Shown here in pieces: positions 1-7,523 of a stretch of DNA of 64,000 nt. The translations under genes were made by a program, and so were the position numbers. The stretch is taken from positions 1-64,000 of the forward strand of contig NZ_URAR01000002.1 in assembly GCF_900545795.1 (NCBI RefSeq). The letters run 5' to 3'. This stretch comes from an uncultured Veillonella sp. Lineage in GTDB: Bacteria; Bacillota; Negativicutes; Veillonellales; Veillonellaceae. The notes under the pieces were generated by a model that was given only the letters and a program-made list of their open reading frames with translations, was not told the DNA's origin and did not search any database. The stretch's first letter is position 1. Every line of letters starts with the position of its first letter.

Positions 1-65
1 TATTTGATTATAGTTTTATTTAAGAATACCTTGCCGCATATTTTTTACTCCTTTTCTGGATTAAA

Positions 66-438
66 TCATTGTATCACATCAGTTTTAGGAAAGCAAGTAC
101 CTAAAAGAAATTTTTCTTCCCCTTATATGTAACAATCATACCGGCTTCCTAGCGTTCAGAATGTTTTCTGCTGTCTGCTGTGGTGTTTGGTTGGAATTGT
201 CCAACCAAAAGCCGATCCGTGGTGTTGTCTGCATTTTACTAAATACAAATTCATTGTATCACATCAGTTTTAGGAAAGCAAGTACCTAAAAGAAATTTTT
301 CTTCCCCTTATATGTAACAATCATACCGGCTTCCTAGCGTTCAGAATGTTTTCTGCTGTCTGCTGTGGTGTTTGGTTGGAATTGTCCAACCAAAAGCCGA
401 TCCGTGGTGTTGTCTGCATTTTACTAAATACAAATTCA
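66..438. repeat. 185-bp perfect-looking tandem duplication (two copies)
   Basis: Copy 1 runs 66-250 and copy 2 runs 251-435, with a few further matching bases. The two copies read identically by eye. Each contains an inverted repeat, TTGGTTGGA-ATTG-TCCAACCAA (187-208 and 372-393), able to form a 9-10 bp hairpin. Because the copies have not diverged, the duplication is probably recent. Each copy also carries the 3' end of a minus-strand reading frame. Confidence 0.9.
136..435 (-). pseudogene. duplicated 3' tail of a minus-strand gene
   Basis: On the minus strand both repeat copies encode the same C-terminal peptide, which contains TPRIGFWLDNSNQTPQQTAE and ends at stop codons at 321-323 and 136-138. 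The peptide looks like the C-terminus of a real protein, with a pattern seen at the end of some P-loop nucleotide or phosphotransferase-like kinases, but that assignment is weak. Upstream of copy 2 the frame runs into unrelated sequence with no clear N-terminal domain, so this looks like a gene tail copied in tandem rather than a working gene. No function is claimed. Confidence 0.4.
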
Positions 439-608
439 ATGTATACAGAAAGATATAAGGAGTGGGAGGGATTCCGCCGTAGTTGGCATTGTAGGAAAAT
501 CCAAAAGTTTAGATTTTCCCACAATGCTTATCTTTTGGTCTTTGGTTCGGAATAGTGTAGTGCTGGCGGTCTATCTCTTGTTTTCGGTTGCTTGCTTCCT
601 TACCGTAC

Positions 609-692
609 ATGAGCATTGCGTCAGGGCTTCTCGGTTACATCGGCGGTACTGTGAAGTCCGCCGTTCATCAGAAAGGAGAAGAAAAATCATGA
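609..692 (+). CDS. possible 27-residue phage peptide ahead of the amidase
   Basis: A short frame starting at ATG 609 encodes a glycine-rich peptide (starting MSIASGLLGYIGG) and ends in a TGA that overlaps the amidase start as ATGA (689-692), the arrangement used for translational coupling. No strong ribosome binding site precedes ATG 609, and the upstream frame is closed at 558-560. It could be the tail of a degraded holin-like gene or chance. In a different frame, codons 524-688 form an in-frame extension of the amidase with a hydrophobic stretch (roughly residues 9-27), but the good ribosome binding site belongs to ATG 689. Confidence 0.25.
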   Translation: MSIASGLLGYIGGTVKSAVHQKGEEKS

Positions 693-1246
693 AAGTATTC
701 CTGAATCCCGGTCATGCGCCGGGCGGCTATCCCGACCCGGGAGCTGTCAATAGTGAAAGCGGTCTGCGTGAGTGCGATGTCGCTTTGGCAGTCGGTCAAT
801 CTGCGGAAAGTTACCTGAATGCGGCAGGAGTAGCAACAGAACTGCTCCAGTCTGACAGCCTGGAGGAAATCTGCGAAGCCGCCAATGCCAGTGATGCCGA
901 CATCTTCGTGTCCATCCACTGCAATGCCGCCGAAGCCGAAGAAGCCAACGGCACGGAAACCTGGGCCTGTGCCGGCAGTTACCGTGGCAGCATGCTGGCG
1001 AGTTGCATCCAGAACCAGATTGTCGATGCCCTGGATACGACAGACCGGGGCGTGAAGATTGCCACGCCCGGCGTCAACGGCCTGTATGTCCTCACGAACA
1101 CGGACATGCCCGCTGTCCTGGTCGAACTGGCCTTCATCACCAATCCTAGTGATGAAGAAATCCTGGCCAATGCCCAGGATGCCCTGGCCAGAGCCGTGGC
1201 CAGGGGCGTGACAGATTATGAACAGCTGATTTTAGGAGGTGAATGA
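689..1246 (+). CDS. N-acetylmuramoyl-L-alanine amidase (Amidase_3, phage endolysin type)
   Basis: This 185-residue protein is a zinc-dependent cell-wall amidase that cuts the bond between N-acetylmuramic acid and L-alanine of peptidoglycan. The Amidase_3 signature is visible: NPGH with H9, E28 in GLRECD, H77 in SIHCNA as zinc ligands, and the catalytic glutamate E146 in VLVELAFITN. It has the catalytic domain only, with no signal peptide and no wall-binding domain, as in many phage lysins. The start at 689 is chosen for the ribosome binding site AAAGGAGAAG at 672-681. It is followed two bases later by a small gene in the same unit. By context it is a lysis gene of the element. Base composition is much GC-richer than the host genes to the right. 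Confidence 0.9.
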   Translation: MKVFLNPGHAPGGYPDPGAVNSESGLRECDVALAVGQSAESYLNAAGVATELLQSDSLEEICEAANASDADIFVSIHCNAAEAEEANGTETWACAGSYRGSMLASCIQNQIVDALDTTDRGVKIATPGVNGLYVLTNTDMPAVLVELAFITNPSDEEILANAQDALARAVARGVTDYEQLILGGE

Positions 1247-1248
1247 CC

Positions 1249-1515
1249 ATGAACCGTGAAGAAATCAGAAAAGCTGTCGCCGATGCCGTCGTATCCTTTG
1301 CCAGGAGCGAAGCCGAAGCAGCCATCAAGTCCATCGACCTGGATGACGTCCAGAAGATGGTGGAAGCCCAGATGAAGAACCTCACAGACCCGCTGGAAGC
1401 GGAAATCCAGACCACTACCAGCTGGTGGGTGAAGATTCGGAACAGGCTGTATATCACCCTGATGCAGCAGGCGGTCAAAGCTATCGTGGCTGATGTAAAA
1501 CAGAAGATTGCATGA
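1249..1515 (+). CDS. small hypothetical protein downstream of the amidase
   Basis: This 88-residue, charged and mostly helical protein (MNREEIRKAV...) has no signal peptide; a weakly hydrophobic C-terminal part follows a Trp-Trp pair near residue 60. I do not recognise the family. The start at 1249 is preferred over the ATGA at 1243 because AGGAGGT (1234-1240) is 8 bases from 1249 but only 2 from 1243. It lies directly after the endolysin and before a strong terminator, so it is likely co-transcribed and may be a lysis-associated or tail-end phage protein. That role is inference from position. Confidence 0.65.
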   Translation: MNREEIRKAVADAVVSFARSEAEAAIKSIDLDDVQKMVEAQMKNLTDPLEAEIQTTTSWWVKIRNRLYITLMQQAVKAIVADVKQKIA

Positions 1516-1516
1516 G

Positions 1517-1563
1517 AAAAGCCGGTATGGAGCATCGGGGAGATGTTCCATACCGGCTTTTTG
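1517..1563 (+). terminator. rho-independent terminator after the lysis pair
   Basis: A 15-bp perfect stem, AAAAGCCGGTATGGA with TCCATACCGGCTTTT, encloses a GC-rich loop that can itself pair (GCATC/GATGT) and is followed by TTTGTG. It starts just after the stop codon of the small gene at 1515 and closes the amidase unit. Confidence 0.9.
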
Positions 1564-1612
1564 TGTTATACTAAAGTCATATTATAAGAATCATTAGATA
1601 GGAGATTAGCAT

Positions 1613-2257
1613 ATGCTCGATAGAAAGTATTTAAGAGATGTCTTATTACCGGAAAACTTAACAAAAGAAAGCATTTTTTTAGCAATGAAAGATACTCAGA
1701 ATTTTTTTAAGACAATAAATAGTAAGACCGGAATAAAATTATCCCAACTAATACAAAAAAATAATTTTAGTGGCGTAGTTTCAAATCTATTTACTCATTA
1801 CATGGGTGAACATAGTCTTTACAAGCCATATAGTGACCAAGAATATCCAGATTTAATGTACGCAGAAAAAAATATAGGACTTGAAGTGAAGGCATGTATT
1901 AATTATAAAAAAGGTGGAGAAAGCCACAATGGACATACAGGATGGCATATTATAGTTTGCTATACAATCCTGGACGATGGGAACATTGAATTTATACAGG
2001 CTTTGATTGCAAATATTAATGGATATGAAATGGGAGAGGGTATTTCAGATTGGGTGTATTGCAAGAGTAAAAGAAATAGTAATAATAGTCAGCGTACCGA
2101 AACTTATGTTACTAATTCAATTGGAACTAATAAATTACGCGATGGAGCTGTCTACATAAATACTGACATAATTCAATATAGTAAGCAACTAAAAAGTGCA
2201 CGTAATAAACTTAAAGACATTTTGCCGATACCCCCGTACTCACCCTTCTTCGAATAA
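1613..2257 (+). CDS. putative type II restriction endonuclease, PD-(D/E)XK fold
   Basis: The 214-residue product has the nuclease core YPDLMYAEKNIGLEVKAC (PD, about ten residues, then E-V-K; residues about 78-95), followed by a GWHIIVCY strand of the kind seen in several type II endonucleases. It converges with a DNA methyltransferase gene and their 3' ends overlap by 18 bp (2240-2257), which supports a restriction-modification pair. The start ATG 1613 has AGGAGAT at about 1600-1606. Composition is AT-rich, unlike the amidase to the left and the recombinases to the right, so the cassette looks like a separate insertion within the element. The recognition sequence cannot be read from the sequence. 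Confidence 0.7.
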   Translation: MLDRKYLRDVLLPENLTKESIFLAMKDTQNFFKTINSKTGIKLSQLIQKNNFSGVVSNLFTHYMGEHSLYKPYSDQEYPDLMYAEKNIGLEVKACINYKKGGESHNGHTGWHIIVCYTILDDGNIEFIQALIANINGYEMGEGISDWVYCKSKRNSNNSQRTETYVTNSIGTNKLRDGAVYINTDIIQYSKQLKSARNKLKDILPIPPYSPFFE

Positions 2258-3139
2258 TAACTTTTCGCTTTGTGGATAAAGTTGAGATAATTTAGGTACA
2301 GCATTCTTAGCCATTTGATAGAAGTCTTTGTCTTGCTCGACGCCTATGCTATTAAAGCCAAGTGCTTCCGCTGCCGCGATAGTGGAGCCCCCACCGCAGA
2401 ATGGATCTAATATGATCCCTTCTTGCAAAGGTAAAGCAGCCGATACAAGAATCCTCATAAAATCTTGCGGTTTTAAACTAGGATGATTTGAAATTTTACG
2501 TTCACATTGGGGAGTCTTTCCACTTTCAATCAAATCACAAAATGGCGTATCAATTGATTTTCGATGTAAAGCGCCAGCCTTCCACCGTTTTAAGTTTTTT
2601 GCAACAGTCCTTTCGGAAAGCGGTTTCCTGTAAAGCCCCCACGGTTCCCAACAACCACGAGGAATAACTGTTGTCATAGAAAACTCTTTTTCTGCGCCTT
2701 TGGGGCGATCTCCACCTCGAAAAGTTTTTACGACTCTGACAATCTCTCCGCGTCGTTCTAAACCAGCATCTCGTAAAGCCCGACTAACTATGTCAGATAA
2801 TAAAGGTGTAGATGCAATAAAAATATGTCCACCAGGAACGAGAACCTTAAAGGCAAGCCTGCCCCAATCAATAAAAAAATTATATACATTGTCTCTTTCC
2901 AATGGACTGTCATTGATAACAGAAAATCTTGGCAATGGACTTCTTTTTCGGCCATCAAAGGCTGGAGGAATTCGCCATATACCTCCAGATGCATTTCTCT
3001 TTTTTTTCAACTCTTCTTCCGTGTATTCTTTTACACCGTATGGCGGGTCTGTAACTATTGCAGTAATAGAATTTTCTTCTCGATTCTTCATCCAATCGAA
3101 ACAATTATCATTGATTAATTTATAAGTCATTTTTACCAT
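2240..3139 (-). CDS. site-specific DNA methyltransferase (N4-cytosine/N6-adenine, beta-type motif order)
   Basis: This is a 299-residue SAM-dependent methyltransferase. The catalytic motif TDPPYG (motif IV) lies near residues 30-35 and the SAM-binding motif DPFCGGGSTIAAAEALG (motif I) near residues 243-259; this order, with catalysis before SAM binding, is the beta-type arrangement of N4/N6 amino-methyltransferases. It would modify host DNA at the site cut by the convergent endonuclease. Its 5' end overlaps the small ribbon-helix-helix gene by 20 bp (3120-3139), so the two are probably co-transcribed from the promoter upstream of that gene. Two in-frame starts, 3139 and 3130, are possible. 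The type IV/I motif match is clear; the specificity is not. Confidence 0.9.
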   Translation of the reverse strand: MVKMTYKLINDNCFDWMKNREENSITAIVTDPPYGVKEYTEEELKKKRNASGGIWRIPPAFDGRKRSPLPRFSVINDSPLERDNVYNFFIDWGRLAFKVLVPGGHIFIASTPLLSDIVSRALRDAGLERRGEIVRVVKTFRGGDRPKGAEKEFSMTTVIPRGCWEPWGLYRKPLSERTVAKNLKRWKAGALHRKSIDTPFCDLIESGKTPQCERKISNHPSLKPQDFMRILVSAALPLQEGIILDPFCGGGSTIAAAEALGFNSIGVEQDKDFYQMAKNAVPKLSQLYPQSEKLLFEEG

Positions 3140-3335
3140 CCTGTTCCATTCGTTTAATTTTTTCGTATATGGCCATATTGATAAAATGATTCAGGCTAGA
3201 TTTAATATCTAGCCTTTTTATTTTTTCTTTTGTTCCTTTTGGAAGTATGATAGATACTCTATCATACTTTTCCTTATTATGGATTAATAGATAATTTTTT
3301 CTTTTTTGCGTATTTTTGTAACGATTATATGACAT
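3120..3335 (-). CDS. small ribbon-helix-helix-like protein upstream of the methyltransferase
   Basis: The 71-residue product has a basic N-terminus and a segment RVSIILPKGTKEKIKRLD followed by a helix (residues about 26-65), which fits a ribbon-helix-helix (Arc/CopG-like) DNA-binding fold. It is the first gene of the minus-strand unit that continues into the methyltransferase (20-bp overlap). Two long palindromes, one in its promoter (3365-3389) and one within its coding sequence (3243-3269), are candidate binding sites. A role as a repressor timing methyltransferase and endonuclease expression, analogous to C proteins, is inference; an antitoxin-like or host-range role is an alternative. Confidence 0.6.
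   Translation of the reverse strand: MSYNRYKNTQKRKNYLLIHNKEKYDRVSIILPKGTKEKIKRLDIKSSLNHFINMAIYEKIKRMEQDGKNDL
3243..3269. promoter_or_regulatory. 27-bp palindrome inside the ribbon-helix-helix gene
   Basis: AAGTATGATAGA and TCTATCATACTT form a perfect 12-bp inverted repeat around a 3-base centre (TAC). It is inside codons of the small gene (encoding K-Y-D-R-V-S-I-I-L). It could be an intragenic operator or an RNA hairpin; the 3-base centre matches the promoter palindrome at 3365-3389. Confidence 0.5.
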
Positions 3336-3364
3336 AGTATAATCTCCCTTTCTGAGGTAGGTTT

Positions 3365-3389
3365 ATTATAGTCATCATATGACTATAAT
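3365..3389. promoter_or_regulatory. 25-bp palindromic candidate operator ahead of the R-M unit
   Basis: ATTATAGTCAT and ATGACTATAAT form a perfect 11-bp inverted repeat around CAT, 30-54 bp upstream of the ribbon-helix-helix start codon (minus strand). It contains TATAAT-like elements on both strands, so a bound dimer would cover a promoter. Assignment as that protein's operator is inference. Confidence 0.55.
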
Positions 3390-3523
3390 GTCAAGCTTTA
3401 GATAAAACTGAAAAGACTATATCTAAAAATAGATAAGTCCTGTTGAATCTTCTTTTGAAGTACTTAACGATAGCTGTTCTGTCCTATTACTCCTGAAAGC
3501 TAAATTTTCAGGAGGTGTCCATC

Positions 3524-3916
3524 ATGACGGACGAACAGAAACAACAGATCATTGCCATGCGCCGGGATGGGGCAGGATATGGCAGGATAGCGGCGCGGCT
3601 CCAGATTTCCATCAATACAGTGAAGTCGTTCTGCCGGCGGCACAGCCTGGCGGCGAAGTCGGCAGCCTCAGTTTGCGAGCAGTGCGGAAAGCCGATTGAG
3701 CAGAATACGGGACGGAAGCGGAAACGGTTCTGCTGCGATGCCTGCCGGAATAAGTGGTGGAACGCACATCTGGAGCTGGTGAAGCGGAAGGCAGTCTACA
3801 ACTATACCTGTCCGGCTTGCGGGAAGAAATTCACTGTCTACGGCAACAGCCATCGGAAGTTCTGCTCCCACGCATGCTATATTGCATACCGGTTCGGAGG
3901 TGTCCGCCATGGATAA
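3524..3916 (+). CDS. HTH plus zinc-ribbon protein of a recombinase module
   Basis: The 130-residue product begins with a helix-turn-helix (residues about 5-40, QIIAMRRDGAGYGRIAARLQ...) and continues with two Cys-rich ribbons: CEQCGKPI...FCCDAC (about 52-76) and CPACGKKF...FCSHAC (about 98-117). Such proteins accompany large serine recombinases in Firmicute elements, but their molecular role is not established. ATG 3524 is preferred to GTG 3515 because GGAGGTG (3511-3517) is at ideal distance from 3524. Its stop overlaps the next start (3909) by 8 bp, so the cassette is translationally coupled. Composition is GC-rich again, in contrast to the R-M genes. Confidence 0.7.
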   Translation: MTDEQKQQIIAMRRDGAGYGRIAARLQISINTVKSFCRRHSLAAKSAASVCEQCGKPIEQNTGRKRKRFCCDACRNKWWNAHLELVKRKAVYNYTCPACGKKFTVYGNSHRKFCSHACYIAYRFGGVRHG

Positions 3917-4070
3917 GAGGTCGTTTCAAAATGAAACAGCCTTCCAGATGGCGATGTATCTGGCAAGGCGGATGCTGGCCGAAAAGCTCATCACCGGGAA
4001 GGAGTACCGGGACTTCGAGCAGGAGATGCTTCGCCGCTATCAGCCTTTTTCCGGGGACTTATACACTTGA
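3909..4070 (+). CDS. SHOCT-like small protein
   Basis: The 53-residue protein (MDKRSFQNETAFQMAMYLAR...) contains a short two-helix segment, MLAEKLITGKEYRDFEQEML, that fits the SHOCT-type oligomerisation module commonly found beside serine recombinases in integrative elements. It overlaps the preceding gene by 8 bp and precedes the first recombinase by 48 bp. Function is unknown. Confidence 0.6.
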   Translation: MDKRSFQNETAFQMAMYLARRMLAEKLITGKEYRDFEQEMLRRYQPFSGDLYT

Positions 4071-4118
4071 TAATTGTATCAAACAGAGTGATATATAGTG
4101 TCGAAAGGAGCTGATTCT

Positions 4119-5798
4119 ATGCGGACTATCCGTAAGATTGAACGACGCATACCAAATTTGAAGCAAAGAAAGAAAGTCGCAGCCTATGCCCGCGTATCCA
4201 TGGAATCGGAGCGGATGCACCATTCCCTTTCGGCGCAGGTCAGTTATTACAGCAGCCTCATCCAGAAGAACCCGGACTGGGAATACGCCGGGGTCTATGC
4301 CGACTATGGCATCTCTGGGACGGGGATGAAGAAGAGGCAGGAATTCCTGCGGATGCTGGAAGATGCCGAAGCCGGGAAGATAGACATCATCCTGACCAAG
4401 TCCATCCAGCGCTTCGCACGCAACACCGTAGACCTTCTGCGTACCGTCCGGCATCTGAAAGAGCTGGGCATCGAAGTTTGGTTTGAAAAAGAGAATATCC
4501 ATACCATGAGCGGGGACGGCGAGCTTATGATGACCATCCTGGCATCTTTTGCCCAGGAGGAAAGCCGTTCCATTAGTGAAAATATCCGGTGGCGCATCAA
4601 GAAACAATTTGAGCAGGGGAATCCTAACGGGCGGTTCCGTGTTTACGGGTATCGCTGGGAAGGGGATAACCTGGTGGTAGTTCCCGAGGAAGCAGCTGTT
4701 GTCAGGCGCATCTTCCAGAATTTCCTTGATGGCAAGTCACGTCTTGAAACCGAACGGGAATTTGCTGCCGAAGGCATCACGACCCGGAATGGCTGCCGCT
4801 GGATGGATTCCAACATCAGGGTTGTCCTGACCAATGTTACCTATACTGGCAATATGCTTTTCCAGAAGGAATATGTGACGGATCCAATCCTCAAGAAGCG
4901 GAAGAAGAACCGGGGCGAACTTCCTAGGTATTATGTTGAAAATACGCATGAGCCTATCATCGACAAGGAAACCTTTGATTACGTGCAGCAGGAGATGGCG
5001 CGGCGAAAGGAACTGGGGGCGCTGGCCAATAAGTCCTTGAACACGACCTGCTTCACGGGAAAAATCAAATGCGGCATCTGCGGTCGGAGTTATATGCACA
5101 ATCGCCGCACAGACCGGGGCTTTGAAGAATTCTGGGATTGCGGCTCCCATAAACTGAAAGGCCGGAATTGCGGCGCAAAAGGCAGTATCCCGCATGCAGT
5201 CCTCGTGAAGGAGAGTACAGAAGTCCTAGGCCTGGATGATTTCGATGAGCAGGCGTTTCTTGACCGGGTCGAAAAGATAGTAGTGCCAGAATACCATGTG
5301 ATGGTTTTCTGTATGAAAAACGGACAGAAACTTATCCGGCACTGGGTATCAACGGCGAAGAAGGATTGCTGGACCGATGAGTATAAGGATCGTCAGAGGG
5401 CATGGATGAAAAACTACATGGCCAATGGCAAGGGAACACGGTTCTCCGTCTTTACGACCCGCATCCGGTGCGCCTTGTGCGGATCCTCTTTCCGGCGGTG
5501 TAAAACGAAGCATGACAGGCCTGTTTATTGGCGATGCAGCAAAGGCGGCAAATGTGAATCGGTCAGCATCCGGGAAGATGACCTGAAGCGTGTGGCCGCA
5601 GAGACCATGGGGTTAGAGGACTTTGATGAGGATAGATTCCGGGGGAAAGTGGAATCTATCGAAGCCGGAAAGCCAGACTGCCTGACTGTCCATTTCAAGA
5701 GTGGGAGAACAGAAGAGATTTCTTATACGCCTACGCCATCCAAGCGGCGTCCCAAGGCACGGAGAAAGGAGAGCGGAGAAAAGTGGCAAAGACAGTAA
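4119..5798 (+). CDS. large serine recombinase 1
   Basis: The 559-residue protein has an N-terminal resolvase/invertase catalytic domain (AAYARVSMES with the nucleophilic serine near residue 24; ILTKSIQRFARNTVD and EESRSISENI conserved blocks), a recombinase DNA-binding domain (about 150-290), and two zinc-ribbon-like modules (CGICGRSYM... about 318-352 and CALCGSSFRRC... about 446-475). It would catalyse integration or excision through a serine-DNA intermediate. The start at 4119 is favoured over GTG 4098 by AAAGGAG (4104-4110). The end overlaps recombinase 2 by 16 bp. The duplicated zinc module is unusual compared with the single ribbon of recombinase 2. Confidence 0.9.
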   Translation: MRTIRKIERRIPNLKQRKKVAAYARVSMESERMHHSLSAQVSYYSSLIQKNPDWEYAGVYADYGISGTGMKKRQEFLRMLEDAEAGKIDIILTKSIQRFARNTVDLLRTVRHLKELGIEVWFEKENIHTMSGDGELMMTILASFAQEESRSISENIRWRIKKQFEQGNPNGRFRVYGYRWEGDNLVVVPEEAAVVRRIFQNFLDGKSRLETEREFAAEGITTRNGCRWMDSNIRVVLTNVTYTGNMLFQKEYVTDPILKKRKKNRGELPRYYVENTHEPIIDKETFDYVQQEMARRKELGALANKSLNTTCFTGKIKCGICGRSYMHNRRTDRGFEEFWDCGSHKLKGRNCGAKGSIPHAVLVKESTEVLGLDDFDEQAFLDRVEKIVVPEYHVMVFCMKNGQKLIRHWVSTAKKDCWTDEYKDRQRAWMKNYMANGKGTRFSVFTTRIRCALCGSSFRRCKTKHDRPVYWRCSKGGKCESVSIREDDLKRVAAETMGLEDFDEDRFRGKVESIEAGKPDCLTVHFKSGRTEEISYTPTPSKRRPKARRKESGEKWQRQ

Positions 5799-7351
5799 GG
5801 GCCATCCCGGCCACCATCAGCCGTTATACGGCGGCTCCGATTAACAGCCGGAAGAAGCGGAGAGTAGCGGGCTATGCCAGGGTTTCCACGGACCATGATG
5901 ACCAGATCAGCAGCTATGAAGCACAGGTCGATTATTATACGAACTATATCAGGGAACGGGATGACTGGGAATTTGTCGGCATCTACACCGATGAAGGCAT
6001 CTCGGCGACCAACACGCGTCACCGCAATGGTTTCAAGCGGATGGTCAGGGATGCCATGGATGGGAAAATCGACCTCATCGTCACAAAATCAGTCAGCCGC
6101 TTTGCCAGAAATACCGTAGACAGCCTGACAACGGTACGCAAGCTCAAGGATAAGGGCATCGAGATTTATTTCGAGAAGGAAAACATCTGGACGCTCGATG
6201 CCAAGGGCGAACTCCTCATCACCATCATGAGTTCCCTGGCGCAGGAAGAAAGCCGGAGCATTTCGGAAAACGTCACCTGGGGTCATCGGAAGCGGTTCGC
6301 TGATGGCAAGGTGAGTGTTCCCTACAGGCATTTTCTCGGCTATGACAAAGGGCCTGACGGGAATCTGGCCGTCAACAAGGAACAGGCCAGGACGGTGAAA
6401 CTGATTTACCGTTTGTTCCTGGACGGGTATACCTTCCACTCCATTGCCAGGGAGCTGACTGCCAGAGGGCTGGAAACCCCGGCGAAAAAGAAACGCTGGT
6501 ATCCGCGGACGGTAGAGAGCATTCTGACGAATGAGAAATACAAGGGCGATGCCCTGCTGCAGAAGCGGTTCACCGTCAACTTCCTGACCAAAGAAACGAA
6601 AGCGAATGAAGGGGAAGTGCCACAGTACTATGTGGAAAATAACCATGAAGCCATTATCAGCCCGCAGGTCTTCGACTGGGTGCAGGAAGAAATCAAGCGG
6701 CGGCGTAAAGGCAGGGGACGTTACAGCGGCGTATCCATCTTCTCCAGCAAAATCAAGTGCGGCCAGTGCGGAGGCTGGTACGGGGCCAAGGTCTGGCATT
6801 CGACCGACAAGTACCGCAGAACCATCTACCGATGCAACGACAAGTTCAAGAGCCATTGCAAGACACCGCATCTGACAGAGGATGATATCAAGGAAGCCTT
6901 CGTCCGGGCCTCCAACCGGCTCATCGAAAACAAAGCGGACGTACTTGACAGCATCACCCTGCTGAAGGAACGGCTCATTGACACAGAAGCCCTGGAAGAG
7001 GAGCGGGACAGGCTCAGCACAGATTTGAACCTGCTGGCCGATAAGGTACAGCAACTCATAGCCGAGAATGCGCGGGTGGCACAGAATCAGGATGATTACG
7101 ACCAGAACTACAACGAACTGGTCAGCCTGTATGAAGCGGTGAAGACGCAGTACGACAAGACCTGTGAAGCTATCCAGTATCGCAAGGCCCGGAGCCGCCA
7201 GATGGACAGCTTTATCAAGGAGCTTCGGGAGCAGGAACTCATCAAGGGGTTCGATGCCCGGCTGTGGGGCAGCCTGGTGGACTTCATCACGGTATACAGC
7301 AAAGACGATATTCGGGTGACCTTCAAGGACGGGACGGAAATCAGAGCATAA
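5783..7351 (+). CDS. large serine recombinase 2
   Basis: The 522-residue protein starts with GTG at 5783, preceded by AAAGGAG (5766-5772). It has the serine-recombinase catalytic domain (GYARVSTDHD, LIVTKSVSRFARNTVD, EESRSISENV), a recombinase domain (about 170-290), one zinc ribbon (CGQCGGWYGAK...C...C, about 330-370) and a long coiled coil (about 385-480) typical of large integrases. It overlaps recombinase 1 by 16 bp, so both are made together. It is closest to the element edge near 7,622 and may be the one that acts on the attachment site; which of the two does so, or whether both are needed, is not visible. Confidence 0.9.
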   Translation: MAKTVRAIPATISRYTAAPINSRKKRRVAGYARVSTDHDDQISSYEAQVDYYTNYIRERDDWEFVGIYTDEGISATNTRHRNGFKRMVRDAMDGKIDLIVTKSVSRFARNTVDSLTTVRKLKDKGIEIYFEKENIWTLDAKGELLITIMSSLAQEESRSISENVTWGHRKRFADGKVSVPYRHFLGYDKGPDGNLAVNKEQARTVKLIYRLFLDGYTFHSIARELTARGLETPAKKKRWYPRTVESILTNEKYKGDALLQKRFTVNFLTKETKANEGEVPQYYVENNHEAIISPQVFDWVQEEIKRRRKGRGRYSGVSIFSSKIKCGQCGGWYGAKVWHSTDKYRRTIYRCNDKFKSHCKTPHLTEDDIKEAFVRASNRLIENKADVLDSITLLKERLIDTEALEEERDRLSTDLNLLADKVQQLIAENARVAQNQDDYDQNYNELVSLYEAVKTQYDKTCEAIQYRKARSRQMDSFIKELREQELIKGFDARLWGSLVDFITVYSKDDIRVTFKDGTEIRA

Positions 7352-7400
7352 AAAAGTCAGGGCAGTTTGCCAACTGAATGGCAGCTGCCCTGACTTTTTT
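7350..7400 (+). terminator. strong terminator after the recombinases
   Basis: AAAAAAGTCAGGGCAG pairs perfectly with CTGCCCTGACTTTTTT (16 bp), with an inner TGCCA/TGGCA stem in the loop and a run of six T. It overlaps the last base of the recombinase 2 stop region and isolates the element's transcript. Confidence 0.92.
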
Positions 7401-7482
7401 ATATTGCTTTTAACTGGGCGCGCAGTCTGGCTTCCGCTTTGTGATAAATGGTATCCAGAATATCCGCGTCATCTAAGCCCAT
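7399..7482 (-). other. short minus-strand reading frame at the element edge
   Basis: Between the recombinase terminator and the helicase junction a minus-strand frame from ATG 7482 encodes 27 residues (MGLDDADILDTIYHK...), open further upstream without a start to about 7,565. Composition resembles the element rather than the host. It may be the end of a small element gene; I do not recognise it. The rest of 7,401-7,622 shows no other gene. Confidence 0.3.
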
Positions 7483-7523
7483 GATATCAGCTTCTTGTTG
7501 TAGATTCCTTTTGTTCCAGTATA

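Noticed and set aside
6089..7054. Long open frame opposite serine recombinase 2
   Set aside because: It is an antisense shadow of a clear recombinase gene; GC-rich composition keeps the frame open.
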